Below, piece by piece: positions 9,687 to 17,902 of a stretch of 64,000 nt of DNA. The notes beneath the pieces were generated by a model, which was not told the origin of the DNA, did not search any database, and saw only the letters and a program-made list of their open reading frames with translations. The translations under genes were made by a program, and so were the position numbers. Every line of letters begins with the position of its first letter. The stretch's first letter is position 1. This DNA is from G963662905 sp963676725. Lineage in GTDB: Bacteria; Bacteroidota; Bacteroidia; Bacteroidales; WRLA01. The DNA lies in NCBI GenBank assembly GCA_963676725.1, contig OY781463.1, positions 248,001 to 312,000 of the forward strand, given 5' to 3'.

Positions 9687-11792
9687 ATGAAAAAAGTACT
9701 TTTAATTTTAGCCGTAAGCTTTATCTGTATGACGGCTTTGCATGCGCAGATGGATCATGTGTGGGAAGCTCAAGCGGGCGCACGCGTTACCTGGAATAAA
9801 TTCGCTCCAAACGGAAACCTGATCTGCGGGACCAAAGACGGTAAAACCGTTGCTTTTGATGCCAAAACAGGGAAAGTGATCTGGAAAAAGGATTTTAACC
9901 ATGGCGCTTTTAATATTCTGCAAAATACAACCAGTATTTATTACGATTCAGACAAAACAGGTCTGCTGGTGCTCAATCCTGAGACTGCTGAAGTGCTTTG
10001 CGATTCTAAAAAACTCGGAATGGACAGCATTAAGGCTTATTATCCCATTCGTGCAGGAAACGGATTCCTTATTTATACACAAATGGACGACCGTGAGCAA
10101 TTCTGGATGCTCAGCCTAAAAACAGGAAAATTATTGTGGAAACAAGACCTTGATCTTGATAATGATAAAAAAATCGAGAAAGGGATGTTTTCCATAGAAA
10201 TGGAAGAGGACCCTGAAGCAAAAGGATTGATGTGCGACCCTGTTGGTGATGGAAAAGGTGGCGCTTTTGTTGCCGTGCACGACCGTTTAATGCATTTCGA
10301 TAAAGAAGGAAAAATTGCTTGGGATATTCAGTATCCTTCAATGTTTGGTGATCAGGATGGCTTTTTCAAATCAGCAAGTGTCGAATTTGCTAAAATGTTC
10401 CCCGATCAAACAGGAGAAAATATCTATGTATTTAGCGGTGGATATATGACTTGCCACAGCCAGGCTGATGGTTCTTTAAGCTGGGAGAAGCCAGTGAAAG
10501 TTACCGGACCGGTTAAGAACCTTATTTTTGAAGAAAACGGAATGATTGTAATTCCTGCCAGTGACAATAATGCCATGAAAAAGCATAAACTGAATCTGGT
10601 TGACTATAAAACTGGTAAAACCCAATGGGGCGAAGAAGGAACAAAATTTAAAGGTGGCTATATCCAGTCCAATTTTTGCTCAAAAGGAATCGTGTTTATC
10701 ACAAAAGCCTATATGAATGAATCTTATTTCTTTAATATTGTAAATCAGGAAACCGGACAACTTGAGCTGGATAAATCATTGAAGCTTTTCCCCGGGCCAT
10801 ACGAATTCGAAGAAGTAAATGGTGGTCTCCTCGTTTCTTCTCGCCGTGGTGCAAATATTTATAACTATGCTACAAAGGAGTTTGTAATTAACAAAGAGCT
10901 GAAAACAGGAAGCAAAGATTATCTTGTAAAGGCCGATGCCGGAAGTAAAGTTTATTTCTATACTTCAGCAAAAGACCTGATTTATGTGTTTGATAAAACT
11001 ACTCTGGAAGCAAAACAGTTTAATAAAGAAAAAATTAAGCTTAAAGGTGGCGACGAAGCCAAAGGCCTTGATTTATTTAAAGATGGTATGGTGCTGCACT
11101 CAGAACAAAACCTGATTAAATTCGATTTTGAAGGAAACCAAATTTATAATAAATATTATGCTGCTCCGGGTGCCGGATGGTTGAATGTAACAGGAAATGT
11201 CCTTAGTGCTACCTTTAAAGTAATGGGTGGTTTGGCAACCGTTGCTATTGCAGGCGCTACTTCCTATGCTGTTGAAGCCGGTGACCAATATACCCGTCAG
11301 GGAATGGATATTGTAGATAAATCGTATGAAGAAACAAATGGCGTGGATGCTGACCTTATTCAATATCGTAAAGATGTGGATGAATATAAGCAAAACATGG
11401 ATATGGCGAAAAATGAGCTGAATAAGGAAATGTCGGAAATGGCCACCATGGGTATCTTAAATGCTGTTGATATTGGTGATGAAATCAATGCAATTTCTGA
11501 ACGCTTTAAAAACTCCAAAGCAACAAAAAATTATGTCATCCTTATGACAAAAGACAAAGAGCGCGGCGGTATTGGCCTTGCTGTTGTTTCTAAATTGGAT
11601 GGCGAAATTAAAGGCTTTATCCCAATGAAAGAGAATAAAGAAGATCCTTGCTATACTGTCGATCCTTTTACAAATATGTTGTTCTGGATGCCTTCCCTCG
11701 ATGATGGTTCCAAAGGCTTTGGCCGCTACAGCAATATTCAGGAGCTGATGAATAGTGGAACGATTTATTCTTTCGACCTGAATAGTCTATAG
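9687..11792 (+). CDS. Exported PQQ-like beta-propeller repeat protein
   Basis: The 701-residue protein has a signal peptide ending at ALHAQ (MKKVLLILAVSFICMTALHA). The body carries repeated blades in which a hydrophobic strand is followed by motifs such as AFDAKTGKVIWKKDF, SLKTGKLLWKQDLDL and DYKTGKTQWGEEG, the signature of PQQ/WD40-like propellers. Enzymatic PQQ-dehydrogenase residues are not evident, so a binding or scaffold role is more likely. An odd feature is a Gly/Ala-rich hydrophobic stretch near residues 500-530 (VMGGLATVAIAGATSYAVEA), which may be a membrane-inserting helix, followed by a coiled-coil-like Asp/Glu/Lys-rich segment. It is divergent from the nSTAND operon and ends at a strong terminator. 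The function is unknown. Confidence 0.8.
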   Translation: MKKVLLILAVSFICMTALHAQMDHVWEAQAGARVTWNKFAPNGNLICGTKDGKTVAFDAKTGKVIWKKDFNHGAFNILQNTTSIYYDSDKTGLLVLNPETAEVLCDSKKLGMDSIKAYYPIRAGNGFLIYTQMDDREQFWMLSLKTGKLLWKQDLDLDNDKKIEKGMFSIEMEEDPEAKGLMCDPVGDGKGGAFVAVHDRLMHFDKEGKIAWDIQYPSMFGDQDGFFKSASVEFAKMFPDQTGENIYVFSGGYMTCHSQADGSLSWEKPVKVTGPVKNLIFEENGMIVIPASDNNAMKKHKLNLVDYKTGKTQWGEEGTKFKGGYIQSNFCSKGIVFITKAYMNESYFFNIVNQETGQLELDKSLKLFPGPYEFEEVNGGLLVSSRRGANIYNYATKEFVINKELKTGSKDYLVKADAGSKVYFYTSAKDLIYVFDKTTLEAKQFNKEKIKLKGGDEAKGLDLFKDGMVLHSEQNLIKFDFEGNQIYNKYYAAPGAGWLNVTGNVLSATFKVMGGLATVAIAGATSYAVEAGDQYTRQGMDIVDKSYEETNGVDADLIQYRKDVDEYKQNMDMAKNELNKEMSEMATMGILNAVDIGDEINAISERFKNSKATKNYVILMTKDKERGGIGLAVVSKLDGEIKGFIPMKENKEDPCYTVDPFTNMLFWMPSLDDGSKGFGRYSNIQELMNSGTIYSFDLNSL

Positions 11793-11807
11793 AAGATCTG
11801 TTTTTAA

Positions 11808-11844
11808 TAAAAAAAGGGCGTCGAATATTCGACGCCCTTTTTTT
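11808..11844. terminator. Bidirectional intrinsic terminator
   Basis: A perfect 22-bp palindrome (gggcgtcgaat paired with attcgacgccc, 11816-11837) is preceded by a run of A and followed by a run of T. It therefore gives a GC-rich hairpin with a U tract in both directions. It sits between the convergent propeller gene and tpx. Confidence 0.92.
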
Positions 11845-11871
11845 ATTGTAAGGAAATATTTTTGATAAACC

Positions 11872-12381
11872 TTATAAAGCTTTTGCAGCTTCTAGGGCTT
11901 TATCATAATCCGGATGGTCGGTATTTTCTTTCACATACTCTACATAACGGACGACTCCTTCTTTGTCGATAATTACAATTCCACGGTTGAGCAGGCGCAG
12001 TTCTTCAATCAGGAAGCCGTATTTTGTTCCGAAATCCGCACCTTTATGGTCGCTGAGCGTGATGACTTTATCGATGCCTTCAGCGCCACAAAAACGTCCT
12101 AAAGCAAAGGGTAGGTCCATTGAAATGGCCAAAATTGCAATATCATTAAGTTTTGCCGCTTCAACATTAAATTTGCGTGTTTGTGCTGCACAAACGCCTG
12201 TATCAATAGATGGTGCTAACGAAAGGATTACGGTTTTACCTGCATAATCGCTGAGTTTTACAGGTTTTAGGTCGTTGCCAAGAACAGTAAAATCTTTGGC
12301 TTTATCGCCAAGCTGAACCATATCGCCTAAGAGTGTGAGCGGACCGCCCATAAATGTTGTAATGCCTGTATTCTTTTTCAT
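11872..12381 (-). CDS. tpx: Thiol peroxidase (Tpx, atypical 2-Cys peroxiredoxin)
   Basis: This 169-residue cytoplasmic protein reduces hydroperoxides with thioredoxin as the usual donor. The peroxidatic Cys is C64 in PSIDTGVCAAQTRKF and the resolving Cys is C98 in GRFCGAEG, the spacing expected for Tpx. The N-terminal TFMGGPLTLLGD is also a Tpx hallmark. Length matches the family. It is monocistronic, convergent with the propeller gene and divergent from the UbiD-family gene. Confidence 0.96.
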   Translation of the reverse strand: MKKNTGITTFMGGPLTLLGDMVQLGDKAKDFTVLGNDLKPVKLSDYAGKTVILSLAPSIDTGVCAAQTRKFNVEAAKLNDIAILAISMDLPFALGRFCGAEGIDKVITLSDHKGADFGTKYGFLIEELRLLNRGIVIIDKEGVVRYVEYVKENTDHPDYDKALEAAKAL

Positions 12382-12393
12382 TTTTTATATTTT

Positions 12394-12427
12394 TTTGATT
12401 GGGTTAAACATTCAATTGGTATCTTTG
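12394..12427 (+). promoter_or_regulatory. Candidate Bacteroidota-type promoter for the UbiD-family gene
   Basis: TTTG at 12394-12397 and a perfect TAnnTTTG (TATCTTTG) at 12420-12427 are 22 bp apart, slightly more than the usual 19-21. The downstream start codon is about 50 bp away. This is the best match to the Bacteroidota -33/-7 consensus in the window. Confidence 0.6.
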
Positions 12428-12477
12428 ACTACAACAAAAGCCATGCTGGCTTGTTCAAATATCGTAAATAAATTCTT

Positions 12478-14376
12478 ATGGCGTATAAAGATATCCAAGA
12501 TTTTATCAATAAACTCGAAGAAGCAGGGGAACTTATCCGTATTTCGGAATCTGTGTCCCCCAAATTGGAAATCAGTGAAATTACTGATAGAGTACTGAAA
12601 GCCAAAGGAAAGGCTTTATTGTTTGAAAATAATGGTACAGATTTTCCTGTGCTGATGAATGCTTATGGTTCCGAGAAAAGAATGTGTATTGCTCTTGGAG
12701 TAGAGAGCCTCGATGAAATTGCAGGGGATATCGAAATTCTTTTTCAAAATTTAAGTCAACCCCGCCACGGCTTTTTGGAGAAACTTAAATTGCTGCCTGC
12801 GCTTGGGCAAATTGCTTCATGGATGCCTAAAAAGCGCAAGGGTCGCGGAGCTTGTCAGGAAGTTATACATCACGATGTTGATTTATCGAAACTTCCAATA
12901 TTAACAACCTGGCCGCATGATGGAGGGCCTTTCGTTACGCTCCCTATTGTGCATACACTCGATTTAAAAACAAATATTCAGAATGCCGGAATGTACCGTA
13001 TGCAGGTGCTTGATAAAAACCATACTGGCATGCATTGGCAATTGCATAAAACCGGAGCAAGGCATTTTGAGGAATACAAAAAAGCAGGAAAAAAAATGCC
13101 CGTCAGCGTTGTGCTGGGCGGTGATCCTTCTTATGCATATGCTGCAACTGCGCCTTTGCCCGATAATGTGGATGAATATATGCTCGCAGGTTTTTTGCGC
13201 AAGAAAAAAGTGGAAATGGTGCCTTGTATCACCAACGAACTCTATGTGCCCGAAGATGCTGACTTCGTAATTGAAGGATATGTGGATCCTGCAGAGGAAT
13301 TGGTGTACGAAGGGCCGTTTGGCGATCATACAGGATATTATTCGCTGGCAGATTATTACCCCGGCTTCCATGTTAGCTGCATCACGCATCGCAAAAAGGC
13401 CGTTTATCCTGCTACCATTGTGGGAATTCCCCCGCAGGAAGATGAATGGCTGGGCAAAGCAACAGAGCGTATTTTTTTAGCGCCCATCCGCCTAAGCATG
13501 ATGCCCGAGTTTATCGATATGGATATGCCCGTTGAAGGGGTTTTCCACAATATCACCATCGTGAAAATAAAAAAAACCTATGCCGGACAAGGTATGAAGG
13601 TGATGAATGCGCTCTGGGGCGCCGGGCAGATGATGTTCAATAAAGTGATGATTGTTGTGGATCGAGATATTGATATTCACAATTACAGGGAAGTGCTGCG
13701 TGTGATGCATGAGAGTTACGATCCAATGAAAGATACGCTTATAAACCGCGGCCCTGCCGATGTGCTCGACCATGCCAGTCGTGCTTTTGCGTTTGGTGGT
13801 AAACTCGGTATTGATGCTACGGATAAACTGCCCGAAGAAGTTCCGCTACAACTCGGGGGAGATCCTTTTATGAAAGTCAATATTGATGAAATTAAGCGAG
13901 TATTTCCTGAAATCGTTTCGCTAAACGATGTTTTTCTTAATCGTGGCCTGCTTCTGATTGGCCTGAAGAAAAATAAAAAGAATCATGCCCGCAAGCTTAT
14001 TGATGAAATCACATCTAAAGGCTGGATTAAAGGAATAAAGCTTTGCGTGATTGCCGAAGCTGTGGCTGATATCAAGGATGCAGCAGAAATAACATGGCGT
14101 GTTGCCAATAATATCGATCCCGCCATAGATTGTTCCCTGAGCGGAGGCGATGATGGTTTTCTGGTGATCGATGGCACAGAGAAGCATGCGTCATATGATG
14201 GTTTTCGCCGTGAATGGCCCAATGTGGTTACAATGGATGAAGCGACCATCAAAAAAGTTGATCGACGTTGGAAAGAATACGGTCTGGGTGTTTTCCTGCC
14301 TTCACCATCGCTAAAATATTTAGAGAAACTTTATCCGGGGGATGCAGTGGCTGAGTTGAGGGAAGAAGATCTATAA
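12478..14376 (+). CDS. UbiD-family (prenylated-FMN-dependent) decarboxylase, probably menaquinone pathway
   Basis: The product has 632 residues. UbiD enzymes decarboxylate aromatic or alpha,beta-unsaturated acids using prenylated FMN and Mn. The catalytic set can be seen as R174 (NAGMYRMQ), E278 and D283 (EGPFGDHTGYYS), which corresponds to the Arg-Glu-Glu/Asp triad of the family. WPHDGGPFVTLP and TIVGIPPQEDEWLGKATERI are further family motifs. It is longer than E. coli UbiD (497 aa) and resembles the long form annotated in Bacteroidota as menaquinone biosynthesis decarboxylase (recalled). Since the organism presumably uses menaquinone, that role is an inference. No UbiX is present nearby. 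It ends 63 nt before a T9SS cargo gene with no terminator visible. Confidence 0.88.
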   Translation: MAYKDIQDFINKLEEAGELIRISESVSPKLEISEITDRVLKAKGKALLFENNGTDFPVLMNAYGSEKRMCIALGVESLDEIAGDIEILFQNLSQPRHGFLEKLKLLPALGQIASWMPKKRKGRGACQEVIHHDVDLSKLPILTTWPHDGGPFVTLPIVHTLDLKTNIQNAGMYRMQVLDKNHTGMHWQLHKTGARHFEEYKKAGKKMPVSVVLGGDPSYAYAATAPLPDNVDEYMLAGFLRKKKVEMVPCITNELYVPEDADFVIEGYVDPAEELVYEGPFGDHTGYYSLADYYPGFHVSCITHRKKAVYPATIVGIPPQEDEWLGKATERIFLAPIRLSMMPEFIDMDMPVEGVFHNITIVKIKKTYAGQGMKVMNALWGAGQMMFNKVMIVVDRDIDIHNYREVLRVMHESYDPMKDTLINRGPADVLDHASRAFAFGGKLGIDATDKLPEEVPLQLGGDPFMKVNIDEIKRVFPEIVSLNDVFLNRGLLLIGLKKNKKNHARKLIDEITSKGWIKGIKLCVIAEAVADIKDAAEITWRVANNIDPAIDCSLSGGDDGFLVIDGTEKHASYDGFRREWPNVVTMDEATIKKVDRRWKEYGLGVFLPSPSLKYLEKLYPGDAVAELREEDL

Positions 14377-14439
14377 AGTAATTTTGTTTTGTTTCTTTTT
14401 TTTATATTTGCCCCTACAGTAATACAAAACATAACAGAT

Positions 14440-16806
14440 ATGAACCAAGGGTCATTGAAACAAAGCCTGTTTCTTGTAAATTTAGCCATTAATGCCGGTA
14501 TAATTTTGCTGTCATTGAATTTATCGGCACAGCAAATCCATTGGGCCAATCCTTTGCCCACCGGGAATGAGTATTATGATATTGATTTTTTTGATGGGCA
14601 ACATGGCTTGATGTGTGGTGAGTACGGAACAATTTGTTCTACCAAAGATGGAGGAAATAATTGGGAAATTTGTTTTGGCCCGACAGGTTCTGATCCTTTT
14701 ACTCAAATATGCATTCTGGATAGTACAGGTAAAGCTCTGCTGCGATTGGCGAACAGTGAGATTATTGCAACAGATAATTATGGCGAGGTATGGAGTAAGG
14801 TATATAAAGCCCCTGACAGCCTTGCCATTCATAAAATGCAGATGTTGAATGAAAATGAGGGCTTTGCCATTGCACGGAGTACAAATACCGGCAGGTATAA
14901 ACTCCTGGCAACGCACTCTTCGGCTTCAGAATGGGAAATTGTACAGGATAGCCTTTTTATCGAAGAAGGTTTCTGGGAGGTTTTTGAACTTACAGATATT
15001 GCCTTTATGGATTCGCAAAATGGAATGATCATCCTTACAAAAGATGATGGGGATGGGTATTGTTATGCCTTTTTGTACAAAACAACAGATGGAGGAAAAA
15101 GCTTTTCACAGATAGATTACCCGGGACATTATGATGATGTTGATTTTCAGCAGCTATCTTATTTGAAGGATAACACTTTTATTGTCTATATTTATTTATC
15201 AAGAGATAAAGGGGGAAAGAATTTAGGCCAAGCTACACAAAAAAACATGCCCAATGATTGCAAAATTGCCAAAACTAACGATTTTGGAGAAAATTGGCAT
15301 GAGGTTTATCATGATCTTGCAACTTTTAAAAACCCTTCTTTCAAAACAAACAGGGATTCAATAATTTATTTATTTGGGGGAAGTTTTAATTCTGAGGAGG
15401 GGAACTACTGTCCGCATGTAATGGCTTCTTCAGATGCAGGCGAAAGCTGGTTTTGGCCAGTTGCAGAGACCCAATTATACTATTCAGCTTATAAATACCC
15501 AACGGTAAACAGTTTGGGTATAATTGATAAAATTTCGGCTATCATCAGTCTCTCAAGTACATGGCGTCCAAAGCCGCTAAGCACATTTATGAAGACAAAT
15601 GACATTGAGCACTGGGATGTATTTCCCGATGATCAATATAATGGCTTTTATGGCATGGCCATTCTGGAAAATCGGATACTTCTAGGTGCTGGCACACATA
15701 TTGTCAGCACCTCAAAGAAATCGAACAAATGGAATAAAGACTATGATGCCGGCGAAGAATTAAAGCTTGGTGATCAATACCTTGAACAAAGCATCTGTTG
15801 GTATGGAGGTTCCTCAAACGAAGAGTTTATCGTTTTTTCTGATAGTGACGGAAATAATTGGCAAAAGGTAGTGTTCCCCAATAATTTCTATGCCGATGAA
15901 ATAGACTATGGAACAGACAAGCAATTGTTTTTACTTAGAGATAATGATTATTCTCAGGAATCTTTATTAATGTTATATGATTTTGACAAGCCCGAGCAAG
16001 GCTTTCTTACTTTAAATCTACCTGAAAATATGCTCAAGCCTACAGGAATTGAGGCCAACGAACAAGCAGTTTTTCTTTTCGGTGACAATTTAGAAGAAAT
16101 AGGGTATTTTCATTCAAATGATTTGGGGTTGAGCTGGAATTTTATCAATTTGGAATTGCCACGAGTGATTTCAAAAGGATTCCTGATGTCGGACAGCCTC
16201 ATTTTTGTAAGCCAGAATGCGGAACAAATGCCTTCTGAATTATGGTCAGTAAATCCACGGGCACAGCAATTGGGTGAGTTATTTTTTAGCGGACAGGAAT
16301 CCGGTGAAATTATTGATGTCAAAATGGATGCAAACCAAAGAATATGGATACTGGAGTCCAATAGCTTAAACTGTATTATTTATCATCAGCTATGGGATGA
16401 TAGCTGGGAAATATTCGGGCCTTTCCCAGGATTAAGCGGTTTAAAAATGGATTTTGACGGCCAACATCTCTGGGCTTATGGCCCTTCAGGTCGCCTCTTA
16501 TACCTCGGCGACGGCCTGCCCGTAGGCATCCAGCCCATCCCAACCCATGATAAACAACAAGCTTTCTCAATAGAAGGCAACCCCTTTTCCAACAGCCTGC
16601 AAATCAGCATAAACCTGGAATTTCAGGGAGAAGCCATGCTCTTGCTTACCGATATGAACGGAAAGCTCGTCCGTCAAAGCAAAATCATGCTGCATGGCCG
16701 GGCAAGCCGTTTCCTGATCCAAACGCATGATTTGACTCCGGGGGCTTATGTGTGTAGTTTGGTGGCTGGAACGGAACGCTTTAATGAAAAGGTCGTGAAA
16801 AAGTAA
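14440..16806 (+). CDS. T9SS-secreted Asp-box (BNR/YCF48-like) beta-propeller protein
   Basis: The start was taken at ATG 14440, not at an in-frame TTG at 14389. A TATATTTG promoter-like box lies at 14403-14410, and the residues after 14440 give a signal-peptide-like stretch (LVNLAINAGIILLSLNLSAQ). The 788-residue product has several Asp-box motifs: STKDGGNNW, TTDGGKSF, SSDAGESW and SNDLGLSW. These occur in sortilin-, sialidase- and photosynthesis-factor-like propellers. The last 85 or so residues have the type A T9SS sorting-domain pattern: NPFSNSLQISINL, LTDMNGKLV, LTPGAYVCSLVAGTERFNEK, and a basic end. It is therefore predicted to cross the outer membrane and be attached or released. Substrate unknown. 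Confidence 0.85.
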   Translation: MNQGSLKQSLFLVNLAINAGIILLSLNLSAQQIHWANPLPTGNEYYDIDFFDGQHGLMCGEYGTICSTKDGGNNWEICFGPTGSDPFTQICILDSTGKALLRLANSEIIATDNYGEVWSKVYKAPDSLAIHKMQMLNENEGFAIARSTNTGRYKLLATHSSASEWEIVQDSLFIEEGFWEVFELTDIAFMDSQNGMIILTKDDGDGYCYAFLYKTTDGGKSFSQIDYPGHYDDVDFQQLSYLKDNTFIVYIYLSRDKGGKNLGQATQKNMPNDCKIAKTNDFGENWHEVYHDLATFKNPSFKTNRDSIIYLFGGSFNSEEGNYCPHVMASSDAGESWFWPVAETQLYYSAYKYPTVNSLGIIDKISAIISLSSTWRPKPLSTFMKTNDIEHWDVFPDDQYNGFYGMAILENRILLGAGTHIVSTSKKSNKWNKDYDAGEELKLGDQYLEQSICWYGGSSNEEFIVFSDSDGNNWQKVVFPNNFYADEIDYGTDKQLFLLRDNDYSQESLLMLYDFDKPEQGFLTLNLPENMLKPTGIEANEQAVFLFGDNLEEIGYFHSNDLGLSWNFINLELPRVISKGFLMSDSLIFVSQNAEQMPSELWSVNPRAQQLGELFFSGQESGEIIDVKMDANQRIWILESNSLNCIIYHQLWDDSWEIFGPFPGLSGLKMDFDGQHLWAYGPSGRLLYLGDGLPVGIQPIPTHDKQQAFSIEGNPFSNSLQISINLEFQGEAMLLLTDMNGKLVRQSKIMLHGRASRFLIQTHDLTPGAYVCSLVAGTERFNEKVVKK

Positions 16807-16835
16807 GTTCTGCTGTATTGTAATGCTAAAAATGG

Positions 16836-16902
16836 TCTCACGCAAAGACGCCAGGCCGCAAAGAACTATCAGCCCTTGGCGACTTTGCGACTTTGCGTGA
16901 GA
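16836..16902. repeat. Inverted repeat pair at the left end of the array
   Basis: tctcacgcaaag (16836-16847) and ctttgcgtgaga (16891-16902) are perfect inverse complements. The intervening sequence is also partly complementary (acgcc...ccgcaaag against cttggcgactttgcg), so a transcript could fold into a long stem. It lies 30 nt after the stop of the T9SS cargo gene and is followed by aaaaa, so it could act as a 3' end. The more likely origin is two head-to-head repeat copies. Confidence 0.7.
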
Positions 16903-17760
16903 AAAATAACCAACCATGTAAGCCAACATCATCCCCTCTTAGCGTCTTTGCGTGAGAAAAGAGCATACTCATTCAATCCAGAACACAAAAGTTTTATGCT
17001 AAGTCTCTAAAATCCAAAGAACAAACAAACTTAGCGTCTTTGCGAGAAAACATCTTCATCCACCAAACATCCTCTTTTGCGTCTTAGCGTCTTTGCGTGA
17101 GCCACACTCCCACAGTCATAGTCCTAAGCGCCTTAACGAGAAAACATCTTCGTCAACCAAACACTCCCACATCATCCTCCTTAGTGTCTTAGCGCCTTTG
17201 CGGGAGAAAAATTCATCAACCAAACCATCCCCAACAAAGCTTTGCGTCTTAGCTCCTTAACGAGAAAACATCTTCATCCACCGAACAGTCCCTCCTTAGT
17301 GTCTTAGCGCCTTTGCGGGAGAAAAATTCATCAACCAAACCATCCCCAACAAAGCTTTGCGTCTTAGCGCCTTTGCGAGAAAACATCTTCGTCAACCAAA
17401 CACTCCCACATCATCCTCCTTAGCGTCTTAGCGCCTTTGCGTGAGAAAAATTCATCAACCAAACCATCCCCAACAAAGCTTTGCGTCTTAGCTCCTTAAC
17501 GGGAAAACATCTTCATCAACCAAACACTCCCTCCTTAGCGTCTTTGCGACTTTGCGTGAGCCACACTCCCACATCATCCTCCTTAGCGTCTTAGCGCCTT
17601 TGCGTGAGAAAAATTCATCAACCAAACCATCACCAACAAAGCTTTGCGTCTTAGCGCCTTAACGGGAAAGCATCTTCATCAACCAAACACTCCCTCCTTA
17701 GCGTCTTTGCGCCTTAACGAGAAAACACTCCCACACTCATAACCCACATCTCCGTCGCAA
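16836..17760 (+). repeat. Array of about 16 copies of a 'cttagcgtctttgcgtgag' family repeat
   Basis: No gene is present. I count about 15 direct copies of a 20-32 bp core close to cttagcgtctttgcgtgag, beginning near 16876, 16938, 17030, 17075, 17123, 17179, 17239, 17294, 17354, 17418, 17478, 17533, 17581, 17641 and 17697, plus one inverted copy at 16837-16864. From about 17145 the copies alternate between two versions (type A ending in tttgcg[g/t]gag; type B usually ending in ttaacg[a/g]g), with distinct spacers containing tcatcaaccaaac. This gives a higher-order period of about 115-125 bp (spacer starts at 17145, 17269, 17384, 17508, 17671). Base composition is unlike the surrounding coding DNA. 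Confidence 0.93.
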
Positions 17761-17833
17761 GAAAAATACCCTATTCATTTCATTACTGTTTTAAACTTGC
17801 CATTACTTCCCAAAGAAAACAATAAAGCGTCAT

Positions 17834-17866
17834 TTTGACAGACTTTTTCTGCTGGCATAAGCTTTG
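17834..17866 (+). promoter_or_regulatory. Candidate promoter of htpG
   Basis: TTTG at 17834-17837 is followed after 21 bp by aagcTTTG (17859-17866), which differs from the TAnnTTTG consensus at one position. It supports placing the htpG start at the ATG at 17903, because an earlier in-frame start would lie inside the promoter. Confidence 0.5.
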
Positions 17867-17902
17867 ATATTCGCCACACAGAAAACAACAAAATTTTATA
17901 CT

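Noticed and set aside
12964..13389. A 141-codon minus-strand frame inside the UbiD-family gene
   Set aside because: It lies wholly within a strongly conserved gene on the other strand and its translation is His/Cys-rich with no family character.
14389..14439. Upstream extension of the Asp-box protein from a TTG
   Set aside because: It would overlap a TATATTTG promoter-like box and place residues before the signal peptide; ATG 14440 fits better.
16836..17760. The repeat array as a CRISPR array
   Set aside because: Repeats are imperfect and alternate in type, spacers are themselves repeated, lengths are irregular, and no cas genes are near.
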